From Chara braunii (lineage: Eukaryota; Streptophyta; Charophyceae; Charales; Characeae): a stretch of DNA of 28,518 nt. Below, piece by piece: positions 18,287 through 27,357 of this stretch. A model generated the notes under the pieces. It did not search any database and was not told the DNA's origin. It saw only the letters and a list, made by a program, of their open reading frames with translations. The first letter of the stretch is position 1, and each line of letters begins with the position of its first letter. The translations under genes were made by a program, and so were the position numbers. Where the stretch lies: assembly GCA_003427395.1 (NCBI GenBank), contig BFEA01000170.1, forward strand, positions 244,308 to 272,825, written 5' to 3'.

Positions 18287-19426
18287 CGGATCCAGAGCAG
18301 ATGTTGTCGAAATCAAAAGGTTGGTAACTCAATCTTATATTAAGAGCTTAAACTGAAGCTTAATCAACAGGTTTGAAGCACAAAAAGTCATAATGGGATA
18401 TCTCATGGTTATAAGTACCCAAATTGACGTTGTGAAATGAAAGGTAAATAATCAACTCTCTTGGGTTAGTCGCGAAGCGCACGGAAAAGTATACTGAAGA
18501 AGGATACACCCGAGACAAAGTAAATGAAGAAAATAATAAGAAGTAAAAAATACAGAAAAACTTCTAAGCTAAAAAATCATATTACCACTTATGGTATATT
18601 TAGTATAATCAAGTTTTTTTTTGTTTTTTAACAAGGGGGCCCGGTGCCCATGGTTCAAATTAGGAAATTGAATATAACGCAAACACACGCCTCTTCCCAT
18701 TAGGGCTGGAAGAGTCTCGACCACTTCTCCCGTAGAGACAAATTTCGTATACAACGAGAATAGAGCATGAACACTAAGCATTGATTGCTTCCCCTGAAGG
18801 GAAGAAATAACCCAGCCCGATAGACAATCGAATTTTACCCTACTATAGCGAACCGCAAATGATCAAACCCTACAAAGCAAAATTACGGGGGGGGATTATA
18901 GCAAGGCAAAAGAAGTCGAGCACATCCTGGGTCTCAGTCAAAACCCTAAGTGGATATGCCCAACAGTTAACACGATCCATGAGATGAAATGACCTTCAAG
19001 CAAATAAAGAAAGGAAAAATTCAGCAAACAAGGAAAATCGGTACACGTAGAGAGGGAAGAGGAAGAAAGAACAGGCAGGGAGGACAACAGCAACGCCCAA
19101 CAGGTATCCCAAACCTTCCTTGCAACCACCTTCCTTCCTCCCCCAGAGTCCCACATGAATGATTCATCACCATGTCACCCCTCACCGCGCCACTCGGTCA
19201 ACGTATTCCCATGCACAGTAAAGCTTCCCAACAAGAACCCTCAGTTGCCCTTCAACCTCAACAGGTCGCCCTCCAACCCCAACAAAGGAATGAAAACTTT
19301 CAAAAGAACCCCCCACACAGAGGAGACTGAAAGAGGCCGAGTAGCACTCACCATTGTGGTTGTTGCATTGAAAGATATTGGTGACATATCGGTCGCAACA
19401 ATTGATGTCAACAAGATAGCTGTTGT
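18287..19426. other. Spacer; two telo-box motifs
   Basis: Exact AAACCCTA occurs at 18865-18872 and 18941-18948. In plants this motif is common near start sites of translation-related genes, but no such gene is seen on either side. A diverged GGGCACCGGGCCC plus A-rich piece on the minus strand at about 18612-18652 may be a remnant of the hairpin-A family. No gene is supported. Confidence 0.3.
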
Positions 19427-20193
19427 TTAAAATTGTGTTTCAGATATCACGGTTAGGAGCACTATTGTTGTCGTTGGATTGATTGTTGCTTGTGTAGATG
19501 TCATCGTCATGAGTGCAGTTGATGTGATTGAAGGAATTGTCTTTGTTGTAGATGTTGTATTTGTTGTTGATGTCATCGTCATAAGTGCAGTCGACGTTGT
19601 TGTAGATATCATCATTGTATGCGTTATTGGTAATGTCAAAGGCAGTGCAGTAGATGTCATCATTGTGAGCATTGTTGATGGTATTGAAGTTATGGTCGCT
19701 GCTGTGTATGGCGATACCGAAGTATCTCCATCGTTAGGGCTGCGACGTTCATTCCTCTTGTTGTTGTCGTATAAACTTTACTCGCAAGGACACCGTTCGC
19801 GAGTTGTTTGTCTCAACGGAGTAGTTAAATCCACCTTCAGTCAAGCTTTAGTCGACAGTCGCTCCGTCATCACTGTGCGATACTTTGCGTCTTCGTCAAA
19901 GATCAAATTGAAACTGGTGATCAAAGCCTCGGCCCGCTGCCAACCAATGAAGGTCTCCAACGCCGAATCCTCAACAATTTGTCAAAGCAATGTTACCAGT
20001 TGTTGACACTTGTCCTCCAACCATAAGGTTGGTGCTACCCCCCCCAAGCCACCACTGGCCAAACCTCAGCCGCCGAGGACAACATGTCGACCAACTGCTG
20101 CATGTGTTGTCGTATGTATTTCACTTTGATAAGCCATGCTTCCGCCCGGTATCGAAGATCCTTTGATGAGGCCATCGCTGCCAAATCAACAAC
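19427..20193 (-). pseudogene. Unrecognised broken protein-coding region
   Basis: On the minus strand about 20193-20040 reads DLAAMASSKDLRYRAEAW and a helical stretch containing IRQHMQQLVDML. The signal then changes frame at a C8 run (20038-20047, G8 on the coding strand) and continues with LWLEDKCQQLVTLL, ETFIGWQRAEALITSF and NLIFDEDAKYRTVMERLSTK. In-frame TGA lies at 19984-19982 and 19843-19841, with one TAA further on. The end (19672-19427) is Thr/Ser/Met-rich and repetitive. The composition is convincingly protein-like but I recognise no family. It could be a retroelement gag or a dead host gene. Confidence 0.5.
19490..19680. repeat. Degenerate tandem repeat
   Basis: GATGTCATCGTCAT-AGTGCAGT-like segments recur at about 19498, 19569 and 19655 among GTTGTTGATGT motifs. 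On the minus strand this yields the Thr/Ser/Met-rich tail described above. Confidence 0.6.
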
Positions 20194-20275
20194 GTGTCTC
20201 TATTCGCCGCTTCGTACTCTGGGAAAGTTTACACAAGGATGTTTTCCACTCGACTTCATGCCATTTGATAAGTAA

Positions 20276-20620
20276 CCAAAAATAAAGGAGAAAGATATAA
20301 GATATAAGAAAAAAAAAAGTGATTAAAAAAAGAGTAATAGCAAGTAATAAAAAAAGTTCACAATCCATCATTTTCATTTAAGATAAATAACAAATGCATA
20401 TATGAACAACTACCAACTAGACTTATTTACACCATATAAAACACCTCCCGATGCTAATTCATGAAAAAGTATACAAGAAACACAAAATAATTTACATACA
20501 AAATGAGATCGTCCTGTCAAAATACATCGATTTCTCACTCATGTCTAACAACTATTTCTTGGTAATTTTCATTTTTGTGAAAATTTACCGGTCTTGTTTG
20601 TTTGTTTTTTAGCCTTCGAA
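20276..20620. other. AT-rich spacer
   Basis: Highly A/T-rich with no coding signal or recognised repeat. It ends in the (TA)n run. Confidence 0.5.
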
Positions 20621-20623
20621 ATA

Positions 20624-20680
<57 letters not shown>
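20621..20680. repeat. (TA)n microsatellite
   Basis: An uninterrupted run of about 29-30 TA units. It gives alternating Ile-Tyr open frames that are not genes. Confidence 0.98.
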
Positions 20681-20682
<2 letters not shown>

Positions 20683-20725
20683 TCACAAACAGAATTGCCC
20701 GGTAATATATATATACATATATATA

Positions 20726-21379
20726 CAGGGTTACCAGCCCGTACGTACGGAGGCCCCCGGGCCAACCTCCGTACGTTCGGGCGTTCAGGGTCACGTTCGG
20801 GGGCCGAACCCCTCCGAACCTGAAGAGGTTTGGCCCCCGCTAAAAATTATTTCGGGGCCTAAAAATTATTATGTTTTCTTGAAGTTTTTTTTGTAAGTTC
20901 TCTATGATGTGAGGTACCTGCCTCTGAATTTTGAGATAATTTTGCTTAGCCAAAAAACAATGAAAAATCGCCAAAGATGGCGGTGTCAAAACGTGCTCAC
21001 CCACTCACTATTTTATTTTTTTTCTCTTTTCTCTTTTTGTTTTCACTTTGTTTCGGGGCCTAAACTTTTTTTTTTTTTTTTTTATGTTTTTTTAACGAGT
21101 TTTGTATCATGTGAGATACATACTTATGAATTTTCAGGGAATTTCACCGATCCACCAAAAAAAAAAAATCTTCAAAGATGGAGGTGTTTAAAACGTGCCC
21201 GCCCGCACACTGATTATAATTCTCTCTTCAATTTTTTTGTTTCTATTATTATTTTTCTTTTTCGTTATTTATTTTTAATTCAAATTTGGTATCGAATTTG
21301 GAGGTAACTCTGAGGCAAATGTTGTTCAGTTTGTCTGTCTGCATAACATATATTTGTTTCAGATTGTTTGGACGAATTT

Positions 21380-21410
<31 letters not shown>

Positions 21411-21494
21411 GTTTTCGGTCCGAACGGCCGAACGTGTCTATAGGGCGCCCCGGACGTTCGGACGTTCGGCCCGTCCCGAATGCCGGTTACCCTG
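20726..21494. mobile_element. TA-nested inverted-terminal element, unit 1
   Basis: Begins ACAGGGTTACC directly after TA repeats and ends GGTTACCCTGT directly before TA repeats; the ends are inverted with 10 of 11 matches. Both end regions are GC-rich with CGTTCGG/CCGAACG motifs. The interior is AT-rich with T-runs and no protein domain. With its neighbour it forms a ~795-bp tandem pair. Small DNA transposons that insert into (TA)n are known in plants (for example Micron in rice); the resemblance is in behaviour only. Confidence 0.65.
20850..21240. repeat. Internal ~200-bp sub-repeat of unit 1
   Basis: TTTCGGGGCCTAAA at about 20850 and 21050 each begins a segment ending near AAAGATGG-GG-GT and a GTGC-C-CCC-C-CAC-CT motif. 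Unit 2 has the same pair at about 21630 and 21822. Confidence 0.65.
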
Positions 21495-21515
21495 TATATA
21501 TATATATATATATAT

Positions 21516-22142
21516 ACAGGTTCACCAGCCTGTACGTACGGAGGTCCCCGGGCAGACCTCCGTACGTATGGGCGTTTGGGATCGTGTACGGGGTCCGAAC
21601 CCGACGGCGTTCGGCCCCCGCCAAAAATTATTTCGGGGCCTAAAAATAATAATGTTTTTCCGAATGTTTTTTTGTGAGTTCTCTATGACGTGAGGTATAT
21701 GCCTGTAAATTTTCAAGTCATTTGGCTAAGCCCAGTAAGAATTAAAAATTGCCAAAATGGCGGTGTCAAAATGTGCTTTCCCACGTATTTTTTCACTTTT
21801 TACTTTTTGTTTTCACTTTAGTTCGGGGTCTAAACAATTTTATTATTTTTTGAAACTTTTTTAGTGGGTTTTGTATTCGGTGAAGTACACATCTGTAAAT
21901 TTTCAGGTCATTTAGCTATGCCAAAAAAAAAATGAAAAATCGCCAAGGATGACGGTGTCGAAAACATGCTCGCCCACTCACTAAATTTAATTCTCTTTGT
22001 ATTTTTATTTATTTTTATTATTAGTGTTTATTTTTTGTATTTTATTTTATTTCAAATTTGGTAAGGAATTCGGATGTAATGCTCAGGCAAATCTTGTTTA
22101 ATTTATTTTTTCTCCATGACATATCTTTTTTTCAGATTTTTT

Positions 22143-22173
<31 letters not shown>

Positions 22174-22292
22174 GGGTCCNCGTTCNGCCCGAACGGCCGA
22201 ACGCATCCCCAAGGGGTCCCATACGTTCGGGCGTTCGGGTTCGGGCGTTCGGGTTCGGGCGTTCGGCCCGTCCCGAACGCCGGTTACCCTGT
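21516..22292. mobile_element. TA-nested inverted-terminal element, unit 2
   Basis: Starts ACAGGTTCACCAGCC after (TA)n (about 21495-21514) and ends CCGGTTACCCTGT before TATATATATA (22292 on). The GTACGTACGG landmark is at 20741 in unit 1 and about 21532 here, a period of about 791. The right GC-rich end contains tandem CGTTCGGGTTCGGG motifs (22220-22268). Two ambiguous bases (22180, 22186) follow a long T-run, so this part of the assembly is less reliable. No coding domain. Confidence 0.65.
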
Positions 22293-22304
22293 ATATATAT
22301 ATTT

Positions 22305-22959
22305 TAGTAAGTTTTTTTGTTTGCCGAACATTTTCCAAGATTTGTCGACGTTTGAAATTTTGATACGCAGCATTTATCTCAGTTTTTTTTTCATAAAAAA
22401 GGCAGTTCTTTGGGTTATATGGATGAGGTGATGCACTTATGAATGAGCGGGAGCAAGGTTAGATGAACCAGAACTCACATATACCATTAAAGAGCAAATT
22501 CGAATAGAGATTACTACTAAATGAGAATATATAGAAAAGAAAATCCAACATCTCTCATCACGAGTTGAAATTCTCAAACATATTTATAATTTCAATCATT
22601 GCTGGCTTGGGGGAATCCAGCGGGGAAGCTGGGAAGGGTTGAGTGGGGAGGGGACATAGAGGAGGGCAATGCCAAAATTAAAAAAGATTATCGGTTGTTT
22701 TTTGGGAGTGGACAATGGTGGACCCTTCCATACCCATGTGTTTTGTGTCGGATTTTCCTGACCCTTTTCCTCCATCTTCCAAGATCCTGGTATAGTCATG
22801 CTGAAAATTGCTATCTTATTGACTAGGTGTAATGGATGATTCTGAACTAGGAAGGTTAATTAGATTTGGCGCTCACTCCAGGATGAAGGGGTTGGGTATC
22901 ATCTGATTTATGTACAACTCTCTTTATCACCAGTTTCATTAGCTTTCCCAACTTCATGA
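22305..22959. other. Spacer without recognised gene
   Basis: Mixed AT-rich sequence with no domain, repeat or RNA gene recognised. Confidence 0.45.
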
Positions 22960-23010
22960 GGGATGTTGGGCCCGTTCCCATCACGTGCTGGTTTACCAAC
23001 TCATTGATGT
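22960..23010 (+). repeat. Hairpin-A repeat, partial (copy 6)
   Basis: Starts GGGATGTTGGGCCCG, keeps a weakened hairpin 1 and a short TGGT/ACCA hairpin, and stops without an A tract just before the full copy at 23018. Confidence 0.55.
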
Positions 23011-23017
23011 ATCTAAG

Positions 23018-23160
23018 GGGATGTTGGGCGTGGTTTCCAGCAGCGGTGATAGCTCCCCACCAATAGTAGACTGGAGCGCCCTGCAAGACAGGTAGGAGTG
23101 CATGCTCTTATCATTACTCCTATCTGTTGACTTGGGAGAATTTAAAAAAAAAAAAAAAAA
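23018..23160 (+). repeat. Hairpin-A repeat, long form (copy 7)
   Basis: Starts GGGATGTTGGG. Hairpin 1 pairs GTTGGG with TCCAGC through G-T pairs. Hairpin 2 is GCTCC with GGAGC. Hairpin 3 is ACAGGTAGGAGT (23088-23099) with ACTCCTATCTGT (23116-23127), 12 bp with one G-T pair, and a loop containing GCTCTTATCA. A GAATTT tail and an A tract follow. Confidence 0.9.
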
Positions 23161-23460
23161 CAGTGGTTTCCTTGGGGGGACTAAGGATCGCGGATGGGGA
23201 AGGAGGATTTTTCTCCTGATTTCCTCCATTTATATATGAGACAGGCAGGCCAAAAGATGAATAGAGTGATTGGGTACGATAGCTCCCGGCTGTGCTAGTC
23301 GGAATTGCCTCTTCTAGAATAAATATAGGTCCGTCTTTCTTGGTTCCTTCTTTTTGGATGCTCGTGTTGAAATATACCTTTGCTTGTCGGGATTGGGTAA
23401 CCGGACGGCTGCCCCCCAGAATAGAAGAAGTTGAGTTGTTTTGAAAAACCCAAAAAAAAG
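23161..23460. other. Spacer without recognised gene
   Basis: Nothing is recognised between copy 7 of the hairpin repeat and the foldback element. Confidence 0.4.
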
Positions 23461-23655
23461 GGAAACTACGAGGCAGTCACAAAAATGAGTTATAATTGCA
23501 CTGTGGGCCAATATACAGTTTTGAATTGTATTTCGGGCAATGTATACAACCCAACTTTCTGGCCAGGTAGGGTGCCCGAAGTGCAATTGCAAACTGTATC
23601 TTGGCCCATAGTGCAATTATAACTCGTTTTTGTAACTCCGGCATAGTTACCCCCA
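23461..23655. mobile_element. Long foldback / MITE-like element
   Basis: Inverted arms of about 75-80 bp (23461-23540 and 23575-23655) match at most positions: each holds AACTA, a CAAAAA-GAGTTATAA block, ATTGCACT and GGGCCAA-ATACAGTTT. The loop is about 35 bp. The ends read GGGAAACTA and TAGTTACCCC, with CAAAA on both outer sides, a possible short target duplication. No coding capacity. An RNA from it would form a long, nearly perfect hairpin. Confidence 0.8.
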
Positions 23656-23661
23656 AAAGAA

Positions 23662-23662
<1 letters not shown>

Positions 23663-23716
<54 letters not shown>
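23663..23716. repeat. A54 homopolymer
   Basis: An uninterrupted A run directly after the foldback element. Its true length may be misassembled. Confidence 0.95.
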
Positions 23717-23718
<2 letters not shown>

Positions 23719-23759
23719 AAAACAAAAAGAAACAAGAAAAAAAATTGGGTAAGGCTGAC

Positions 23760-23822
23760 GCCCGGTCCAGACGGACTGGGCCTGACGGACGGGGGAGGGT
23801 CTGGCCGGCAAAACCAGACGAG
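23760..23822. other. Two adjacent GC-rich hairpins
   Basis: GCCCGGTCC pairs with GGACTGGGC (one G-T) across AGAC, then GTCTGG pairs with CCAGAC across CCGGCAAAA. No function is assigned. A loosely similar TCTGGACCG motif occurs on the minus strand near 26145. Confidence 0.45.
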
Positions 23823-24029
23823 CCAAAAAACGTCCCATGATTTTTTTATTTTTTTTTTTGAAGATGGGATTGGACTGCGTTTGCTGAGAGGAGTCCAAAT
23901 CCACAGAAAAACTTGTGAAAGGCATGTGTGTTGGGGAAGGAGGGTGTCGGGAGGGGGGGGTTGTCAAGGGGTAAAACCGTAAAAGGGTGTGTTGCAACAG
24001 CCAGTTCGCTGAGAGAAAGGGTTAGAGGA

Positions 24030-25560
24030 GGAGGAGGACCTGCAGGTAGTGTATGGGGATGGCGGAAAAAGAAAATAATAATAAGAGGACGATGAAGGAG
24101 GAGGAGGAGGAGGAGGAGAGAAGGAGAAGACGAAAGTAGGTGGAGGAGGAGAGCAGAAGAAGAAGCAGAAGAAGAAGAAGAGAGGAGGAGGAGGAGGAGG
24201 AGGAGGAGGAGGAGGAGGAAGAGGAGGAGGAAAGAAGAGAAGAAGAACTGCAGTCTGCCCGCTTCCCTTCTATTGTTCGAGCAGAAGGAAAAAAAAAGAG
24301 GAATGGGAGATGACGGGCAGTAGGATATGGTGGAGGAGTAGGACGATGAGGAGGAAGAAGAAGAAGAAGACCAAAGGAGGAGGAGGAGGAGGGGAGGAAG
24401 GAGGAGGAAAGGAGGAGGAGAGGAAGGAGGAGGAAAGGAGGAGGAGAAAGTAGAAGCAGACTTCAAAAAAAAAAAATGAGAGTAGGAGGCGGAGGAAGAG
24501 GAGGAGGGGGAGAAGCCGCCTGTTTTGCATGGCGATGACGAGAAGAAAAAAAGGCCGTTGGAGGAGGAGGAGGAGGAGGAGGAGAGAAGAGAAGAGAAGA
24601 GAAAAAGACGAAATGAGAAGGAGGAGGAGGAGGAGGAGGACCTGCCGATTTTCTGACGATGACAAGGAAAAAAAAAAAGAGGCCGATGGAGGAGGAGGGA
24701 AAACAAGAAGAAAAAATGAGGAGGATGAAGAAGAGGAGTGAAGAAGAAGACGACAAGAGGAGGAGGTGGAGGAGGAGAGAAAAAGAAAAAGACGAGAGGA
24801 GGAGGAGGAGAGAAAAAAAAAAAAACTAAATGAGGACGATGAGGAAGAGGAGCGAAGAAGAAGAAGACGAGAGGAGGAGGAGGAGGAGGAGAGAAAAAGA
24901 AGAAGACGAGAGGAGGAGGAAGAGGGGGAGGAGGAAAGAAGAAAAGAAGACGAAATGAGGAGGAAGAGGAGAGGAGAAGAAGAAGGCGAGAGGAGGAGGA
25001 GGAGGAGGAAGGGAAAAGAGAAAAGAAGAAATGAGGAGCAAGAGGAGTGAAGAAGAAGAAGACGAGAGGAGGAAGAGGAGAGAAGAAGAAGAAGACGAGA
25101 GGAGGAGGAGGAGGAGAGAAGAGAAAATGAAATGAAGAGGAAGAGGAGGAGAGGAGGAGAAGAAGACCAGAGGAGGAGGAGGAGGAGGTGCCGGTTGTGT
25201 CTGGCGATGACGAGGGGAAAAAAAAAAAAAAAACGCTGATGGAGGAGGAGGAGGAGGAGGAGGGAAAACAAGAAGACGAAATGAGGAGGAGGAGGAGGAG
25301 AGAAAAGAAGAAGACGAAATGAGGAGGAAAGAAAAGAAGATGAAATGAGGAGGGGAGAAGATAAAGAAGAAGAGGAGAGGAGGAGGAGGTGTGAGAAGAA
25401 GGACAACAGGAGAGGAGGAGGAAGAAGAGGAGGACGAGGAGGAAGAGGAGGAGGAGGAGGAGGAGGAAGAGTAGGAGGAGGAGGAGGAGTGAAGAAGAAG
25501 AAGAAGAAGAAGAAGAAGAAGAAGAAGAAGAAGAAGAAGAAGAAGAGAGGAGGAGGAGGT
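24030..25560. repeat. 1.5-kb GGA/GAA purine tract with higher-order units
   Basis: The plus strand is almost purely purine, mainly GGA and GAA, ending in a clean (GAA)n at about 25493-25546. Mixed-sequence islands recur: GGCGATGACGAGAAG at 24531, TGACGATGACAAGG at about 24653, and GGCGATGACGAGGGG at about 25202, each followed by an A-run and a CCG/GCTGATGGAGGAGG-like segment. So the tract is built from larger units, not pure slippage. Minus-strand frames up to 585 codons across it are Ser/Leu/Phe/Pro strings, because pyrimidine codons contain no stops. Confidence 0.9.
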
Positions 25561-25800
25561 CGGCTGCACGTGAGGAGGAGGTGGAGGTTGGCACCTCGAC
25601 CATGGGTAGATAGAGGACTACGTGGCAGGTCGACGACAGGCGGCCCGATGGGAGCTCTGCACGAGGAGGAGGAGGAGGTCGGCACCTCGATGATGGGCAG
25701 GTTGACGACTTTGTGGCAGCTCGACGACGGACAGCACGATGCGAGCTCCACGCGAGGAGGAGGAGGAGGTCGGCTCCGCGTGGAGGGCACCTGGATGACG
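25555..25800. repeat. ~100-bp GC-rich tandem units after the purine tract
   Basis: GAGGAGGAGGTCGGC then GCACCTCGA and ATGGG(C/T)AG, TGGCAG(G/C)TCGACGAC and GAGCTC recur about two and a half times (about 25550, 25664 and 25755). On the minus strand they fall in an open frame (25953-25618). Confidence 0.65.
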
Positions 25801-25953
25801 ACGGGGCAGGGGCAGCTCGATGACGACGGGCCAGGGGCAGGTCGATGGCGACGGGCAGGTCGATGACGACGGGCAGGTCAATGACGACGGCTGGGCTTCG
25901 AACTTCGTCGGCGGGAAAGACAATCCCCCGTTCGAATTTGAATCCGGGATCAT
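25618..25953 (-). CDS. Speculative small open frame with Pro/Ser-rich repeats
   Basis: ATG at 25953 on the minus strand opens 111 codons. The first ~28 residues have ordinary composition (MIPDSNSNGGLSFPPTKFEA); an 18-bp repeat then encodes TCPSSS-like hexapeptides. No homologue is recognised. The repeat period is a multiple of three, which permits coding but does not prove it. The frame ends in the next tandem repeat. Confidence 0.2.
   Translation of the reverse strand: MIPDSNSNGGLSFPPTKFEAQPSSLTCPSSSTCPSPSTCPWPVVIELPLPRRHPGALHAEPTSSSSSRGARIVLSVVELPQSRQPAHHRGADLLLLLVQSSHRAACRRPAT
25810..25890. repeat. 18-bp tandem repeat
   Basis: GGCAGGTCGATGACGACG-type units, about four copies with small changes and one longer spacer. 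The phase is compatible with a hexapeptide repeat on either strand. Confidence 0.75.
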
Positions 25954-26447
25954 AGCCCTAAAAACTTCGAAAGTGGCTGAAAGTCATTAAGAAAAAAAAA
26001 ATCAAGCACTAGGCGGCTGGGGAGGCCGCCACTGGCCGAAAAAAGCTTCCCCCCCACCGCGCGCTAAATTGCGCTGGGCCTGCCCTACGCCGAACCGGCC
26101 GGGCCGCCTGGGAGCCCTACCGGACGAAGGCCAGGCTGCCGGGCGGTCCAGATTTTAACACAGAAAAAAAAAGGAAAAAAAAAAGAAAAGAAAAGAAAAA
26201 AAAACTGTATCGGTTTGAACCTTAACTGTTCCCCCCAAAACTGTATCGGATTGAGCCTGAACTGTCCCCATTGTTGTATTGTCATGAATAATCACTCGAT
26301 GTTGGTTGGACTTCCAGCTAACCAACACAGGTGTGAGTGTGTGTGTGAGTGGGTTGTCTGTGGTGTGTGGGAGAGTGTTGTTACTCGATGGGGGTGGGGG
26401 AAGATGAAAAGGGAGGCACAGTTACTGGCAAATGCTGGGCCACTCAC
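25954..26447. other. Spacer without recognised gene
   Basis: Holds a GC-rich stretch (26030-26150), an A-rich stretch (26160-26205), a near-repeat (AACTGTTCCCC / AACTGTCCCC with ATCGG-TTGA) and a GT-rich patch (26330-26380). No gene. Confidence 0.45.
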
Positions 26448-26546
26448 ACCGGCGGCCCCAACCGTGCACACTAAACTCTAGGGCAATCCTTGTGTTAGCT
26501 GGGCCCCACCGGCGGCCCCAACCGTGCACACTAAACTCTAGGGCAA
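26448..26546. repeat. Tandem duplication, 60-bp period
   Basis: A 39-bp segment (CCGGCGGCCCCAACCGTGCA, then CACTAAACTCTAGGGCAA) occurs at 26448-26486 and, virtually identical, at 26508-26546. The lack of divergence implies a recent duplication. Confidence 0.95.
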
Positions 26547-27156
26547 AGGGGCAAACGTGCTGTCACGTCCCTCCACTAGAGAGGTAACCTCCCTTCACCG
26601 AAGAGAGGTAGAAAGCTATGCTTGCAGGGGTCCCCTGTATAGCCTTAGGAGTAGTGATAGGTAGGTTCTGAAAAGAAAGATATGTTCCATGATGACATGG
26701 CCGAATGCCAGTTAAAAGATACGTGAGGTGAGAGAGAAAAATATGTGGCCGTCCCCCGATGAGGAGAAGGCAACTTTTCAAATTAAAAAAAACAAAAAAG
26801 AAAAAAAAAGAAGTAGTTGTATACCCTTACCTTTTCTGGAGAACGTCACTTTTATGTGTATGAAACGGTGAAACTTTACAGGGTTGAGGTCCCACTGGCA
26901 AAGAGGACTGGATTTAATGCCTGAATGTGGATGTGTCTGTGGAGGGATGCAGAAAAGAGCGATATGATCTGCTTCCCTGCACAGGGGGACCTTGCTCCAG
27001 GTGGCAGGGTCTCTGCTACAAAATCACCCACGCCAGTGGTGAAACAAGTGGGCCCCATTTCTCAATTTATGTGGGTCATCCTTGTGCAGGCCGGTGATGC
27101 CTCCATGATGCCTCAGTGATGCCTCACTCTCAGATGGAGCTGTGCTGCGATTGCGA
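26547..27156. other. Spacer without recognised gene
   Basis: Includes an A-rich stretch at 26783-26813 and a short GATGCCTC triplet repeat near 27099-27125. Nothing else is recognised. Confidence 0.45.
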
Positions 27157-27221
27157 GGGACACCAGGCCCGTTTCCTGGCTTGTATACTAAGTGGTTTTC
27201 TTAGGGGAAAAAAAAAAGAAA
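27157..27221 (+). repeat. Hairpin-A repeat, diverged short form (copy 8)
   Basis: Starts GGGACACCAGGCCCG. The hairpin 1 stem is now CCAGG with CCTGG, still fully paired. The second stem is CTAAG with CTTAG, unlike GCTCC/GGAGC elsewhere. GGGG and an A run follow. Sequence changed while pairing was kept, but assignment to the family rests on few bases. Confidence 0.55.
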
Positions 27222-27357
27222 CCAGTGGGCTGCATGTGGCTCATCCTCTAGGTGGAAAAATTTAGGGAATTGAAAAAGAAAAACAAAAAGCTCCACCTGG
27301 CAGTTCCCACTCTGTATGGCTGTTATTCGGTCAACATGAGTTGACCTAGAATCCCCC

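Noticed and set aside
20594-20896. Open frames with Ile-Tyr runs at 20594-20896 and 21286-21693
   Set aside because: Produced by (TA)n and T-runs. All frames on both strands show the same effect and no domain follows.
23846-25603. Minus-strand open frame of 585 codons and overlapping 506-, 247- and 97-codon frames
   Set aside because: All are Ser/Leu/Phe/Pro strings read from the complement of a GGA/GAA tract. Pyrimidine-only codons contain no stops, so the length is expected from composition.
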